Source of the DNA: a virus
DNA length: 44,474 nt
Reading direction: 5' to 3' (one strand)
Virus record (IMG/VR): IMGVR_UViG_3300020020_000076
Location: 1 to 44,474 of that record
The position numbers and the translations under genes were made by a program. The notes beneath the pieces are model-generated. The model saw only the letters and a list, made by a program, of their open reading frames with translations. It did not search any database and was not told the DNA's origin. This document shows, piece after piece, positions 31,350 to 40,248 of this stretch. Numbering within the stretch: the first letter of the stretch is position 1; each line of letters begins with the position of its first letter.

Positions 31350-33428
31350 TTAATTGCTAACAACCCATTTAGTCATATTCCAATCCCAAAGAAAACGATA
31401 CATTCGACCTGCTAATGCTGTACCAGTCGATGAAATATTTCCACCTTGTATCCAATTACCTGCACCATCAAATACGATATTTAATTCATTAAGTTGTACT
31501 TGACTATTTCCAGCCGTTGCTGTTTGTGCAATAGTTGCTATTGCCGCCGTACCAGATACGTGAAAATACGTTCCCGTTGGAATAATCGTACCCGCTGATG
31601 CAACCACCGCTGCTGCCCATGGTATTCCATTCGTTACACCAGAATTGTTTTTATAAATAGATGCGAGTGTTAATGCTGGGTAACTAATGCTCCAATTGGA
31701 AACAATATTATCTGTTATTACGTGTCCCATATCTACATCAGAGAAGAAAAACATTCCAGCTGCACTAAATTTATCATTTAAAACATTACCAGTAGCTATA
31801 ACACGAACAGTTCCTATTGCATGAATAATAGGATTATTCCAAAGCACTGATGGCGCATCTGGAATTACAATACGATTTTCATGAATTGCTACAGTTCCAG
31901 TGTCAGTTCCAGTTGTATGAATATAAATAACTTTATGATCACCACTGGTATAAATTCTATTTCCACGTAATGTAACGTGTCCAGTACCTTGATCTGAACT
32001 AACATCACGAAACGAAAAATCTACATCAATAATTGGCACATTAGCAGCAGTCAAGTTTGCATCAGTAAAACCAATCCAGCAATCACTTATGTCTAATTCA
32101 CCAGAACTAGCATAAACTAATGGAGCACGTGCATGCATTCCATCTGCATCAGTACCAGCAGCACCACCAATTTGCGATGTTCTTACTTGAACTCGTCCAC
32201 CTAATTTAGCATCCATTATAATGCTTCCGCTATCTAAATCAGAATTAGTCATCGTAACCCACGGCGCACCTAATAATGCTCCAGTACCTGACCAACCATC
32301 TGTGAATTTAACTGAAGGAATGCCACCATAACCTATAATTTGTGTGTCATCAGCCTTGCCGATATACATACTAAATACAGCTGGATTATATAGAAATGGT
32401 TCATTTTGAAGTGCCGTTAAACCAAAAACCCAAGAGTGAAAATTGTAAATATGCGATGCATCGACGTGCTGATCCAATTCTAATCCATGATGAAAACAAC
32501 TAGAATTTACATTGTTTATTTTAACGCCATTATAGCCAAGAATTTTAATACCATCCCAGCCGGCAATAATTGTTATCTGTTCAAAACTGGGGCGACTTGT
32601 TTTAGCTCCATAAAATGCGGCTGGCCATTTTGTATAATTCGCCAAATTGTTGCTATCTGGCTGCGTGAATCTGATAGTGAAATCGCTATAGCCACCACTT
32701 GTGAGATATGCAGTATTGTATACAGCAAGATCATCTGGTATTACAAAAACGCCAAGGTGTGAAAGCGAAAAGGAAGTTGATACAATAAACGTAGTTGCGT
32801 CCATTCCTGCGCCACGAACAAATATTGGAATTGCTCGTTTATTAACAGGACCGTATAATGTATGCGCTCCTGGTGGTGCAAAAATGGTTCCGCCTGTAGA
32901 TGGGAGAGAATTAATAGCTTCTTGAAGTCCGACAGTTGCAGAGGCTATTGTGTAATTGCCTATTAAATGTGGAAGCGTTGGTGTAATTGAAATAGTAGAA
33001 GCTGCATCATTAACGGCAGTAATTAGACAAGTTTCATTACCTGAAACGGCATCAATAATTCTGATGTAATGGTTATTTGGCGAAAAGGCATTACGAACGC
33101 CATTTGGGAGATAACTTAAATCTATTGTAATTGGCGTTCCTGCTATAAGAGCCTGAGTCGGTGTAGCAGAAAATTGGAAGTCATCAGAACGCAAGAAATG
33201 TGGAGACGTGAATTCGTATTTAGGTGTGGCATTATTGTAAGCGCGCCGAAAGAATTGACCTTCTGATGCCGCAGAAACGCCAGTAAAATTACCGGTTCCA
33301 TCATCAACAGGAATGCCATTTACAGGTGGATTAAAGACATGGTCCGCATTCCAATGTGATGCTTGAATTAGACTTACATCTGGGGAATCTGGTACGTTGG
33401 AATGGAAATTATGCTTGATTGTCGACAT
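31350..33428 (-). CDS. Tailspike with pectate-lyase-like beta-helix, 692 aa
   Basis: The N-terminus (HNFHSNVPDSPDVSLIQASH, then WNADHV) is a common virion-anchor motif. Near residue 168 LQEAINSLPSTGGTIFAPPG is the entry motif of right-handed beta-helix depolymerases; repeated short strands follow (GWDGIKILGYNGVKINNVNS, HVTLRGNRIYTSG, VAIHENRIVI). The C-terminus looks like a small beta domain. It should bind and perhaps cut surface polysaccharide. Sampled stretches are about 30% GC, far below the head genes, suggesting transfer. The start overlaps the previous small gene by 20 bases. Confidence 0.8.
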   Translation of the reverse strand: MSTIKHNFHSNVPDSPDVSLIQASHWNADHVFNPPVNGIPVDDGTGNFTGVSAASEGQFFRRAYNNATPKYEFTSPHFLRSDDFQFSATPTQALIAGTPITIDLSYLPNGVRNAFSPNNHYIRIIDAVSGNETCLITAVNDAASTISITPTLPHLIGNYTIASATVGLQEAINSLPSTGGTIFAPPGAHTLYGPVNKRAIPIFVRGAGMDATTFIVSTSFSLSHLGVFVIPDDLAVYNTAYLTSGGYSDFTIRFTQPDSNNLANYTKWPAAFYGAKTSRPSFEQITIIAGWDGIKILGYNGVKINNVNSSCFHHGLELDQHVDASHIYNFHSWVFGLTALQNEPFLYNPAVFSMYIGKADDTQIIGYGGIPSVKFTDGWSGTGALLGAPWVTMTNSDLDSGSIIMDAKLGGRVQVRTSQIGGAAGTDADGMHARAPLVYASSGELDISDCWIGFTDANLTAANVPIIDVDFSFRDVSSDQGTGHVTLRGNRIYTSGDHKVIYIHTTGTDTGTVAIHENRIVIPDAPSVLWNNPIIHAIGTVRVIATGNVLNDKFSAAGMFFFSDVDMGHVITDNIVSNWSISYPALTLASIYKNNSGVTNGIPWAAAVVASAGTIIPTGTYFHVSGTAAIATIAQTATAGNSQVQLNELNIVFDGAGNWIQGGNISSTGTALAGRMYRFLWDWNMTKWVVSN

Positions 33429-33555
33429 TTTCAGGCCCTTCTTCTACAGCAAAATCAAATACTTCAGGAGTAATAGGCGTTCCATTGGGAATTCGTCCGC
33501 CCGTCAGACTATCATTCAGAAATCGTCTTAATGTGTTTTCATCTTCACTAGTCAT
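33409..33555 (-). CDS. Small acidic protein, 48 aa
   Basis: ATG at 33555 inside the last codons of the 260-residue gene (8-base overlap); the stop lies within the tailspike start. Sequence begins MTSEDENTLRRFLNDSLTGG and is acidic overall. Tight overlaps on both sides support translation. Possibly a tailspike assembly or expression partner; unproven. Confidence 0.55.
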   Translation of the reverse strand: MTSEDENTLRRFLNDSLTGGRIPNGTPITPEVFDFAVEEGPENVDNQA

Positions 33556-34330
33556 AGAAAGGAATCCCATACTGAAGTGGATATCGCGCCCTAGGCGCCC
33601 ACGAGGCGTGGTTTTCCGACGGAGTCGAATAGCAATACATCTGGCCTCGTTGGATCGCTTTCATGATCTCTTTCAACGTTTTCGTATTCTCCTCATACAT
33701 CGAAGAGTAATACTTTGCCAAATCTGGCCTCTGACCTGGACCCTCTTTCATAAAGGCTCGACTCAAAGAGTAATTCTTGATCATCTCTCTTTTGAAATAT
33801 CCAGGCAAAACATGTCCTTGAGCCTCGTCAGGCAATCTATAAAACTCCATGATTACACAATTAGGGATATTCGCATCCCACAGTCCCGTGAACTGAGAAG
33901 CTACGTTCTCTGAAGGCGTCCCGTAGAACTGAAGAGTTCGATAATCTGTCCCGGAAAAGCAATAGAACTCAGGTTCCGACTGAGTCATCTCTTCCGCTCG
34001 AGGAGTATAACTCAGTACTCCAGTATTGAATGCACCTTTATAGAACGCTGTAGGTTCAAAAGCCCCGCCAATCACTGTCGTAAAACTAGGCTCAGGAGAA
34101 GCGTTTCCAGGAAATAGCCATCTCGCTTCCATGTTTGAAAGCGGCCTGACTAACTTGCCCTTCCACCGAATAAAGCGAACTCCCAAAAAACTAGTTGGAA
34201 CTTTGTAGAGTGCAAAATTCGCTTGAATATCGAACGCAAATCGATCCACCACGCATAGACAATTTTTCGCTATGTCGGCCAGGGCTTCGAGTTCTAGACG
34301 GGCTAAATACGATGAAGACCAGATGGGCAT
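33548..34330 (-). CDS. Head-tail connector/tail protein, 260 aa
   Basis: Starts MPIWSSSYLARLELEALADI. A mixed alpha/beta protein with several aromatic segments (EFYCFSGTDYRTLQFYGTPS) and a helical part (KYYSSMYEENTKTLKEIMKA). Position after the 218-residue connector-like gene and before the tailspike suggests a tail-completion or adaptor protein. I do not recognise the family with confidence. Confidence 0.55.
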   Translation of the reverse strand: MPIWSSSYLARLELEALADIAKNCLCVVDRFAFDIQANFALYKVPTSFLGVRFIRWKGKLVRPLSNMEARWLFPGNASPEPSFTTVIGGAFEPTAFYKGAFNTGVLSYTPRAEEMTQSEPEFYCFSGTDYRTLQFYGTPSENVASQFTGLWDANIPNCVIMEFYRLPDEAQGHVLPGYFKREMIKNYSLSRAFMKEGPGQRPDLAKYYSSMYEENTKTLKEIMKAIQRGQMYCYSTPSENHASWAPRARYPLQYGIPFYD

Positions 34331-34341
34331 CTTAAATTAAC

Positions 34342-34998
34342 CTATGGCAAAGTCGCGTAAGTTCGTAGATCAATAGAAAGCATCGACATAGCAAAGTTCG
34401 GAAAAGCGCGGCCATTCGTCAAAGTCTTGTCTTTCTGCATTCCGCCTATTGCCAAATTATACGAGGCTGCTGCTTTGGAAATTTCTTCTGCCTGTTCTAG
34501 AAGTTCTTGCTTGGCCAAGTTTAAAATCACTTCTTCCGCATGCACGGGAACATACAGCAATTGACTTGGCCCAGTATAAGTAAAGCCAGATAGCTTAATT
34601 TTTAGAATCAATTCTACGTTGCCTACAGCAGGAAAAGGAAAAAATCCAACTCTTTTAAAATCTACGACTGTTATGAACTGAGTTTGACCTTTCCAGAGTT
34701 CGTAATCTTCACGGATTTGCATTAGTTGAACAGGCGTGTAGAACGCAAGAAATTGCTTGGTACTCCGGTTATATGCTTCGCTTACTGCAAAGAAGTTATG
34801 GGTCGTAGAATACAGATCGTAGTATGGGACGTTAGGCTGCAAGGTCAAATGATGAGTGGTTTCGAGAGTTCCGTTCAAAGTGGTGTACTTATTCAGGGCG
34901 TTAATCGCAGCAGTATGGAAGTCCGTCTCTTGAAAGAAAACAAGACCCATGTCATCTAGGTCATATTTTATTCGATCAGAAAGCTCTTGAAAAATCAT
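34342..34998 (-). CDS. Head-tail adaptor-like protein, 218 aa
   Basis: MIFQELSDRIKYDLDDMGLV and the following helical segments, then beta strands around residues 50-150 and a C-terminal helix (AEEVILNLAKQELLEQAEEI), resemble gp11-type adaptors that sit under the portal. GGGAAG lies upstream of the ATG at 34998. Position two genes after the capsid accessory genes agrees. Assignment by shape and context. Confidence 0.55.
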   Translation of the reverse strand: MIFQELSDRIKYDLDDMGLVFFQETDFHTAAINALNKYTTLNGTLETTHHLTLQPNVPYYDLYSTTHNFFAVSEAYNRSTKQFLAFYTPVQLMQIREDYELWKGQTQFITVVDFKRVGFFPFPAVGNVELILKIKLSGFTYTGPSQLLYVPVHAEEVILNLAKQELLEQAEEISKAAASYNLAIGGMQKDKTLTNGRAFPNFAMSMLSIDLRTYATLP

Positions 34999-35043
34999 CG
35001 CGGAGACTTCCCTTTAAGACCAAATAGGGAAAAAGCTCGGAGA

Positions 35044-35253
35044 CTATTCATCTGCGAGCTTTTCATCTGCTTTTCTGGATTCAAATTCTTCATTATCCCT
35101 CCACCATCTCCACAACTTGAAATGCCAGAAAAGCCATTTCCAATCGGGATTCACTTCTTGAAACTTGCCCCCACCGCAACTACAGAAACCTCGACTGGCA
35201 ATCTCAATTTCTGTAGTATAGCGGCGGCAAGCAGTGCAAATAAACTGAAGCAT
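35044..35253 (-). CDS. Zinc-ribbon protein, 69 aa
   Basis: CTAC near residue 6 and CSCGGGKF near residue 24 form a zinc ribbon; the rest is rich in Trp (DWKWLFWHFKLWRWW) and ends in a charged helix. Similar small zinc-ribbon proteins occur between capsid and tail genes of phages, function unknown. Confidence 0.65.
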   Translation of the reverse strand: MLQFICTACRRYTTEIEIASRGFCSCGGGKFQEVNPDWKWLFWHFKLWRWWRDNEEFESRKADEKLADE

Positions 35254-35296
35254 CTTTATTTCTAATGCATGCAGGTCAGGCTTAGGAGGTACGAAC

Positions 35297-35761
35297 CTAC
35301 ATGCACCTCAAGAATGCTTTAGCAACATTTGCAACACCGTTAACTGTCCCCGATGCAGCGATAGTCACAATGGGAGGCAATGCAATCGGGCCAGTAGTGG
35401 CGATAGCGATAATCACTGACAGAAGGCCACCGTTTACCATGTTGTTAGCAGCAGGATTAACACCAAGTACACTCAATGCGGGAGTAGCAGCATTAGCTGC
35501 TACATAATCGCATAGTCCGTAGCACTGCGCTAATCCCCAGCCGCCTGGCGGCGTCTGAGCACTATTAATGCCTGCAAAGCCAGCGGTGGCAGCATTAGCT
35601 CCTGCGGTCAAAGAGTTGACTGCGGCGATTCCATCATTAGTTCCATTGAACTGATAGACAACGGGAACGCCCCTCAACATCGGAGTCAGTTCGTTGTTTT
35701 TGAATGCAACGAAGACTTTCTCAACGGGGCGTAAATTTCCATACAACAATGTGGTCTGCAT
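35297..35761 (-). CDS. Putative capsid decoration/accessory protein, 154 aa
   Basis: After a 50-residue N-terminal part (TTLLYGNLRPVEKVFVAFKN), the protein is very rich in Ala, Gly, Asn and Val (GANAATAGFAGINSAQTPPG, VVTIAASGTVNGVANVA-type), a composition typical of surface or decoration proteins. AAGGA lies 10 nt upstream. It follows the capsid gene and the 46-residue membrane protein. Function inferred from position. Confidence 0.5.
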   Translation of the reverse strand: MQTTLLYGNLRPVEKVFVAFKNNELTPMLRGVPVVYQFNGTNDGIAAVNSLTAGANAATAGFAGINSAQTPPGGWGLAQCYGLCDYVAANAATPALSVLGVNPAANNMVNGGLLSVIIAIATTGPIALPPIVTIAASGTVNGVANVAKAFLRCM

Positions 35762-35789
35762 TTAAAAGTATCCTTTTCTGAAATCTGAA

Positions 35790-35930
35790 TTACTTCGGGA
35801 CTAAGAGAGTAAGAACCCAGAAGGCGAGGCCAAGGCCAATCAAGTTCAGTCTTGGTACTGGAGCGTTGCATGCAGCTAGGAGGAAACATACAAGAGCGCC
35901 CAGTAAGAGTAAAAAGTGAATTGTGACCAT
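35790..35930 (-). CDS. Two-helix membrane protein with lipobox-like LAAC, 46 aa
   Basis: ATG at 35930 with AAAGGAAGAGGCC directly upstream. It has two hydrophobic segments (IHFLLLLGALVCFLLAAC and LIGLGLAFWVLTLLV). LLAAC matches a lipoprotein signal, but the same small protein shape is widespread beside phage capsid genes without known lipidation. Could be a holin, an exclusion protein or a virion-linked membrane factor. Confidence 0.6.
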   Translation of the reverse strand: MVTIHFLLLLGALVCFLLAACNAPVPRLNLIGLGLAFWVLTLLVPK

Positions 35931-35962
35931 GGCCTCTTCCTTTCAGGATCGGGGGAATCGAA

Positions 35963-37084
35963 CTACACTAAGGTTAGCGTCCGGGGGATGTTGCCGACTA
36001 CAACATTCTTGCGACGATTGTTCGTTGTAGAGGTGCCCATCCAGAAAATGTGTGAAATCTTTGCATTCTGGTTGGCAGGGACAACGAAGGGACCAGGTTT
36101 AAAGTTGGTTTCCACGTCATATCTGATACCCAAGGTCTTGGTATTCAGGAAATACAAGGTTCCCAGACCAGTGGCCGGACTGGTGTCTAGCGTACCGGCA
36201 TGGACATTGGGAACTCGTTCATCCCAGATGATCCGAACGCCGTTGAAGAGCAAATTCGGGAAAGGATAGTCGTTGTCGGTATCCATTTCACGATTGTACG
36301 CTTGGTAGTATGCGGCCCGAATCAGCTCGAAAGTTCTCTGATCGCAGATTCCCAAATTGGGTTTGCCCATCACTCCGCGACAAGCATAGTTGAACGCAGA
36401 GTCCAAAGCCAGCAAGAACACTCCCGGTGTCATTGCAGCGCCACCCATGTTGAGCGACCAATTGCGCCACCAGGACCATGCACTCTGCTGGATGTTCCCA
36501 ACTACAAGGTTAGCAGTTGGTTGAACTACGTTATTAGCTGCGCCAGTGGCGTCATAATAAACAAGAGCAGGCAGAGGAGTGATACCCAACGAGGCGTTGT
36601 TGGGTGATACATAGGGACTGGTGAGAGAAAGTCCACCTCCCGCAAGAGAACCCTGCAAGAACATCGAAATAAAAAGTTCTTTGATGCCATCTTCAGCCTG
36701 ATAGATCTTGGTCTGAAGCATATCTTTGATCTTGCTTCGACCAGAATTCTGACGTTCTTCAAGATTAGAAATCGAGATCGGCGCAGAAACTTCTCGCGGA
36801 TCGAAAAAAGCCGCAGTCACACCATCAACGGGATCGACGCTAAGAGCATCATATCCCTGATAGGTATCTGCGGCTGTATTGCCAATTCGCAAGTTCTCTT
36901 GTATTGAGACGCCACCGTCGTAGGACTTATACATCCCAGACTTCTTGATCTCTTCAAATACAGCGAAAGACTTGTTGATGTTATCGGTCATCTCAGACCG
37001 ATAATTGATTAGAGTCTGAGTCAGAAGTGCATCATAATTGATGGTATTCTGACTCGGACTCCCTGGTGCTCCGTAAACGCCCAT
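35963..37084 (-). CDS. Major capsid protein, 373 aa
   Basis: The protein shows the HK97-type order: an extended N-terminal region, DGGVSIQENLRIGNT, a region with SVDPVDGVTAAFFDPREVSA, a long spine-like helix region (RSKIKDMLQTKIYQAEDGIK), and C-terminal beta strands. It follows the scaffold gene directly. AGAAGG is the ribosome binding site, and it lies in the 3' arm of a hairpin (37086-37112). Length and position are those of a podovirus major capsid protein. Confidence 0.88.
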   Translation of the reverse strand: MGVYGAPGSPSQNTINYDALLTQTLINYRSEMTDNINKSFAVFEEIKKSGMYKSYDGGVSIQENLRIGNTAADTYQGYDALSVDPVDGVTAAFFDPREVSAPISISNLEERQNSGRSKIKDMLQTKIYQAEDGIKELFISMFLQGSLAGGGLSLTSPYVSPNNASLGITPLPALVYYDATGAANNVVQPTANLVVGNIQQSAWSWWRNWSLNMGGAAMTPGVFLLALDSAFNYACRGVMGKPNLGICDQRTFELIRAAYYQAYNREMDTDNDYPFPNLLFNGVRIIWDERVPNVHAGTLDTSPATGLGTLYFLNTKTLGIRYDVETNFKPGPFVVPANQNAKISHIFWMGTSTTNNRRKNVVVGNIPRTLTLV

Positions 37085-37085
37085 A

Positions 37086-37112
37086 CCGAAACCTTCTTTC
37101 AGAAGCTTTCGG
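37086..37112 (-). promoter_or_regulatory. Hairpin covering the capsid ribosome binding site
   Basis: On the minus strand CCGAAA-G-CTTCT pairs with AGAAG-G-TTTCGG around a GAA triloop: 11 base pairs with a single G-G mismatch. The 3' arm contains AGAAGG and ends one base before the ATG at 37084. It may block translation, stabilise mRNA or be an RNase III site. Confidence 0.7.
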
Positions 37113-37130
37113 AGACAACGTTAGATGAAA

Positions 37131-37976
37131 CTATACACCGAGTTCATCTAATGCTGCGTCCAACGCTTCGTCTAAGGATTTATTCGAGGGTGCCGGAGTC
37201 TTGGAAGGCGCTTTTGTCGCCTTTCCACCTGAGCCACCAGTTTGCAATTTTAATCTGTCCTGTTTTTCAGTAGGAGGAGAGGTCTTAGCAGTAGAGGCTT
37301 TTGTCCTCTCCTCGGCAGGAACTACCACATCGTAGAGATCCTTCAAGTAATCTCGAACAGAAACGTCTGGCCCTTTATACAACTTCTGCATCTTAGCCAG
37401 AATCGCATCTTCATGCGTCTTGAAGCCGTTCAAGTTAGTATACGCCCAGTCGAGTTCCGCTTGCAAGCTATTTACATGGGCTTTCTCTCTGGCTGCAAGT
37501 AGCTCATTCTCAATGGGTTTAACTCGCGCATTCACTTTAGCTTCAATGATTTCCTCTAAAGTGTCCCCAAGCGCCGCCGGTAGGAGAGCATATTCATCTG
37601 CAAGCTTTTCCTTTAATGCTTCAGTTATGCTCTTTTCAAAGACCTGCTTCTCTTTCGGAGAAGCTTCTTTTAGATCAAAACCTGATTCAGTCGCAAGAAA
37701 CTGTATCATCTTGCGGCGCTCAATGGGATCTTTGAGAGCTTTGATGAGTTCTAGTCCTGCGAGAACCTCCTGCTCGTCTCGATGTGCGGCAGAACTTGGA
37801 CTTCCTGTATCTCCAGTTCCTTCAGACTGAGGGGCTTCGTCTCCTTCTTCGGAAGACTCTCCTGCGGGAGCTTCGGGAGTTTCTTCTTCCTTGGTAGGTG
37901 GCGCGGGCGGATTATTCTCATCTTTTGCTTCTTCTGCGTCGAGAGCTTTGTCCAACGCTTCATCAATTCCGGGCAT
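37131..37976 (-). CDS. Capsid scaffolding protein, 281 aa
   Basis: Highly acidic, low-complexity N-terminus (PPTKEEETPEAPAGESSEEG), a central helical region (KEKQVFEKSITEALKEKLAD) and a Lys/Ser/Pro-rich C-terminus ending SNKSLDEALDAALDELGV, the usual design of phage scaffolds. Position between portal and capsid confirms it. LDEALD-type segments occur at both ends (IDEALDKALDAEEA at the start), an interesting internal symmetry. Confidence 0.85.
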   Translation of the reverse strand: MPGIDEALDKALDAEEAKDENNPPAPPTKEEETPEAPAGESSEEGDEAPQSEGTGDTGSPSSAAHRDEQEVLAGLELIKALKDPIERRKMIQFLATESGFDLKEASPKEKQVFEKSITEALKEKLADEYALLPAALGDTLEEIIEAKVNARVKPIENELLAAREKAHVNSLQAELDWAYTNLNGFKTHEDAILAKMQKLYKGPDVSVRDYLKDLYDVVVPAEERTKASTAKTSPPTEKQDRLKLQTGGSGGKATKAPSKTPAPSNKSLDEALDAALDELGV

Positions 37977-37977
37977 G

Positions 37978-38121
37978 TTATTTGTGATCCTTTCGATTCA
38001 GGTTAATCATTTTGGTAAGTGCGCTAACTATCTTACTTTTGGTAGGCACTGTTTTCGTGGGCTGAGGAGCCGGTTTAATTGGAGGACGTATTGGTTTCTT
38101 GACAGGAGGCGCTTTTGGCAT
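37978..38121 (-). CDS. Pro/Lys-rich small protein, 47 aa
   Basis: ATG at 38121, stop at 37978, just ahead of the scaffold ATG. The N-terminal half is Pro/Lys-rich (KAPPVKKPIRPPIKPAPQP) and the C-terminal half basic (SKIVSALTKMINLNRKDHK). It overlaps the 49-residue gene by 47 bases in another frame. Likely DNA-binding or head-associated; unproven. Confidence 0.55.
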   Translation of the reverse strand: MPKAPPVKKPIRPPIKPAPQPTKTVPTKSKIVSALTKMINLNRKDHK

Positions 38122-38224
38122 AGTATTCTCTCATACAACTATTTACGAATTCTTGCGGGCTGACTTCAAACGGACCGTATTCTGCCCATGCGGACCAGTA
38201 CTGAGCGAGAAGTTTCTCTCTCAT
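38075..38224 (-). CDS. Small protein after portal, 49 aa
   Basis: ATG at 38224 overlaps the portal stop (ATGA). Sequence begins MREKLLAQYWSAWAEYGPFE and contains two Cys. The ATGA coupling supports translation with the portal. Many phages carry a similar short gene here that I cannot assign. Confidence 0.55.
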   Translation of the reverse strand: MREKLLAQYWSAWAEYGPFEVSPQEFVNSCMREYYAKSASCQETNTSSN

Positions 38225-40248
38225 GCAGAACCCATCATATTTTGAGGCATTCCTGCTTGATTTACAGAGTTCTGTGCTGCTTCCATCTCTTCAGGTTTCA
38301 TTCCCTCTGTAGTTCGCTGGGCCAACTCTCCACCCCCTCCGGCGGCAGGAGCCATTGATTGCTGCGGAGATTGACCCCCAGCGGATTGCTGCATCTGCTG
38401 TGCCATTGCCATCTGCTGGGCCAATGCAAGCTGCTGGAATTCTTCGACGACTTTGGTATTTCGGAAGCCAACTTTGTCTGCAATTTCTTGCACAAGGACA
38501 GTTGATAGTCCAAATTGAGGATATTGATTAATAATGGCGAGGAATTCCAAAAAGGCATTCCTACGTTGTTCGTCCGCAAGAGGTGAAATTGTCTCCAATT
38601 GGATATTTGTGTTGAAATCGCTATCGCCAAAGTCCCCTCCTGTGATTAGTTGATATATCTCTGAGCCAGAAGCTTCGTCTGGAGCGGAAGACTGACGAAT
38701 CCAGAAAGGCTCAGACAACTCTTGCTGACAGAGACTAACTTGCCGAGCTATGCGACATAGAAAATTAGCTACAGTGTTCGCCTGCCGGGATTCCCTGATA
38801 GTAGTTCTTTGGTCGATAATTCGCGTCTGCGTCGCAGTCTGACGATCTGCGCTCTGGCCCCGCTGGTCTGAGGTGACTCCTGAAGCGATGTCAAAATCTT
38901 GTCTAGCGATCTGAAGTAACTGAATACTTTCTGAGTTGATTTGTGAAACTGGTACTTCTCTAATGACACGATCTATGTCTCCTTGTATGCCGGCAAAGAC
39001 GCCATCCTGACCATTCATCAACTTTTCTATTTCATCGGGGGAATTGAACTTGCTAGTGTCAACAATATACTTGCGAAGCATTTTTCGGGCATATGCACGC
39101 AATCGTTCGACTTGTTCGTTATAAGTATTTTGTTGAGAGATCCACTGAGAAGCAGGCGGCAACCCGTACCAGTACTTAAGGGACATTGAAAAGCGCATAT
39201 CTTCGATTGGAAGCCTAGGTTTTCCTCTGTCGCTACCAGGGAATTTTGAAGAAGCAATGACTTGCTCTGTGTTGACATTAATTAGATACCTGACTTTCTT
39301 GCGATTATCAAACATGTGTAGAAGAACTTGCCAGTCTCCGGCCTTAAGTCTGCTCAATGTCTCTGGGTCGTTGGAAGCCATCTCTCGCAGATCCTGGAAG
39401 TCACTAGAAACATCCGTGAAGCAGAGAGAATTGTGGTCTTTCAAGAAACGGTAGTAGTCTGCGTTCGAGGCCAAATCTTCATATCTGACATACTCATAAT
39501 ATGCACACCAGTCGCATCGAGAAAGCTTCCCTTGAGCACCATTATTAATTCTAAAAGATGTCGCTGGTATGTATTTAACGTAGATAAGTTCTTCTTCTTT
39601 AGCTGGTGGTTGCGTTGAAAGGACATTTTCCGGCCCCTCGAGATCTGAAACTTGATCCGTGGGGACGTTATCTGATGCGAGGCTAGGCTTTGCAACGCCA
39701 GGATTGAAAATCCAGTTGTCTGTGATACCAATTTCAACGACACCGAAGCGAAAGTGCGCGTCAAGAATCGTGGCTTCGATTGTTTCCATGAAACCGTTGT
39801 CCACGTCTCCGATGAATGTATTAAGAGCATCTTGTCGCGCATGAACTGCTCCTATGATCTGTGGATTTGAGTATGCTATGGCTTCTCGTCCCGGCTTAGG
39901 AGATAGCATGAAGCGAGGATTGCTAAAAGTAAGAGAAGGTAATCTAGTCTCGATAGTAGAATAAAAGAGATTAAGTGTGTAGGGGGCATAGAGAGCTTTA
40001 TTAGAGGGAAAAAGATTGACTCCTTGATATTGTAGACCCTCGTACATGTCATACGCTTGACGGCAATGGAAGCGAGTCTCCCATCTTTTGTAGAGAGTGT
40101 CAGTCGTGCGGACCGTCTCTAACCAACGAATCCCCATATCAGAAGCTAATTCTAATGCGTCTTTTTCCGCCTGAGAAGTCTCTTCTCCGTATCCCGCCGA
40201 AGGGGGAGCAGGAAATCCGTTAGTAACTAGTGGGGTCGAATTGGTCAT
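38221..40248 (-). CDS. Portal protein, 675 aa
   Basis: The chosen ATG at 40248 has AAGGA 6 nt upstream; an in-frame upstream frame to 40323 lies within the terminase gene. Features are typical of portals: RWETRFHCRQAYDMYEGLQY, an extended clip/wing region (EELIYVKYIPATSFRINNGA), a long helix (QWISQQNTYNEQVERLRAYA), and a Gln-rich C-terminal barrel (AQQMAMAQQMQQSAGG). It forms the dodecameric DNA channel at the capsid vertex. The first 28 bases overlap the terminase 3' end. Confidence 0.85.
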   Translation of the reverse strand: MTNSTPLVTNGFPAPPSAGYGEETSQAEKDALELASDMGIRWLETVRTTDTLYKRWETRFHCRQAYDMYEGLQYQGVNLFPSNKALYAPYTLNLFYSTIETRLPSLTFSNPRFMLSPKPGREAIAYSNPQIIGAVHARQDALNTFIGDVDNGFMETIEATILDAHFRFGVVEIGITDNWIFNPGVAKPSLASDNVPTDQVSDLEGPENVLSTQPPAKEEELIYVKYIPATSFRINNGAQGKLSRCDWCAYYEYVRYEDLASNADYYRFLKDHNSLCFTDVSSDFQDLREMASNDPETLSRLKAGDWQVLLHMFDNRKKVRYLINVNTEQVIASSKFPGSDRGKPRLPIEDMRFSMSLKYWYGLPPASQWISQQNTYNEQVERLRAYARKMLRKYIVDTSKFNSPDEIEKLMNGQDGVFAGIQGDIDRVIREVPVSQINSESIQLLQIARQDFDIASGVTSDQRGQSADRQTATQTRIIDQRTTIRESRQANTVANFLCRIARQVSLCQQELSEPFWIRQSSAPDEASGSEIYQLITGGDFGDSDFNTNIQLETISPLADEQRRNAFLEFLAIINQYPQFGLSTVLVQEIADKVGFRNTKVVEEFQQLALAQQMAMAQQMQQSAGGQSPQQSMAPAAGGGGELAQRTTEGMKPEEMEAAQNSVNQAGMPQNMMGSA

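Noticed and set aside
35686-35889. Minus frame of 67 codons between decoration and membrane protein genes
   Set aside because: It overlaps both a 46-residue two-helix protein with a strong ribosome binding site and the 154-residue gene, and its own sequence is not protein-like.
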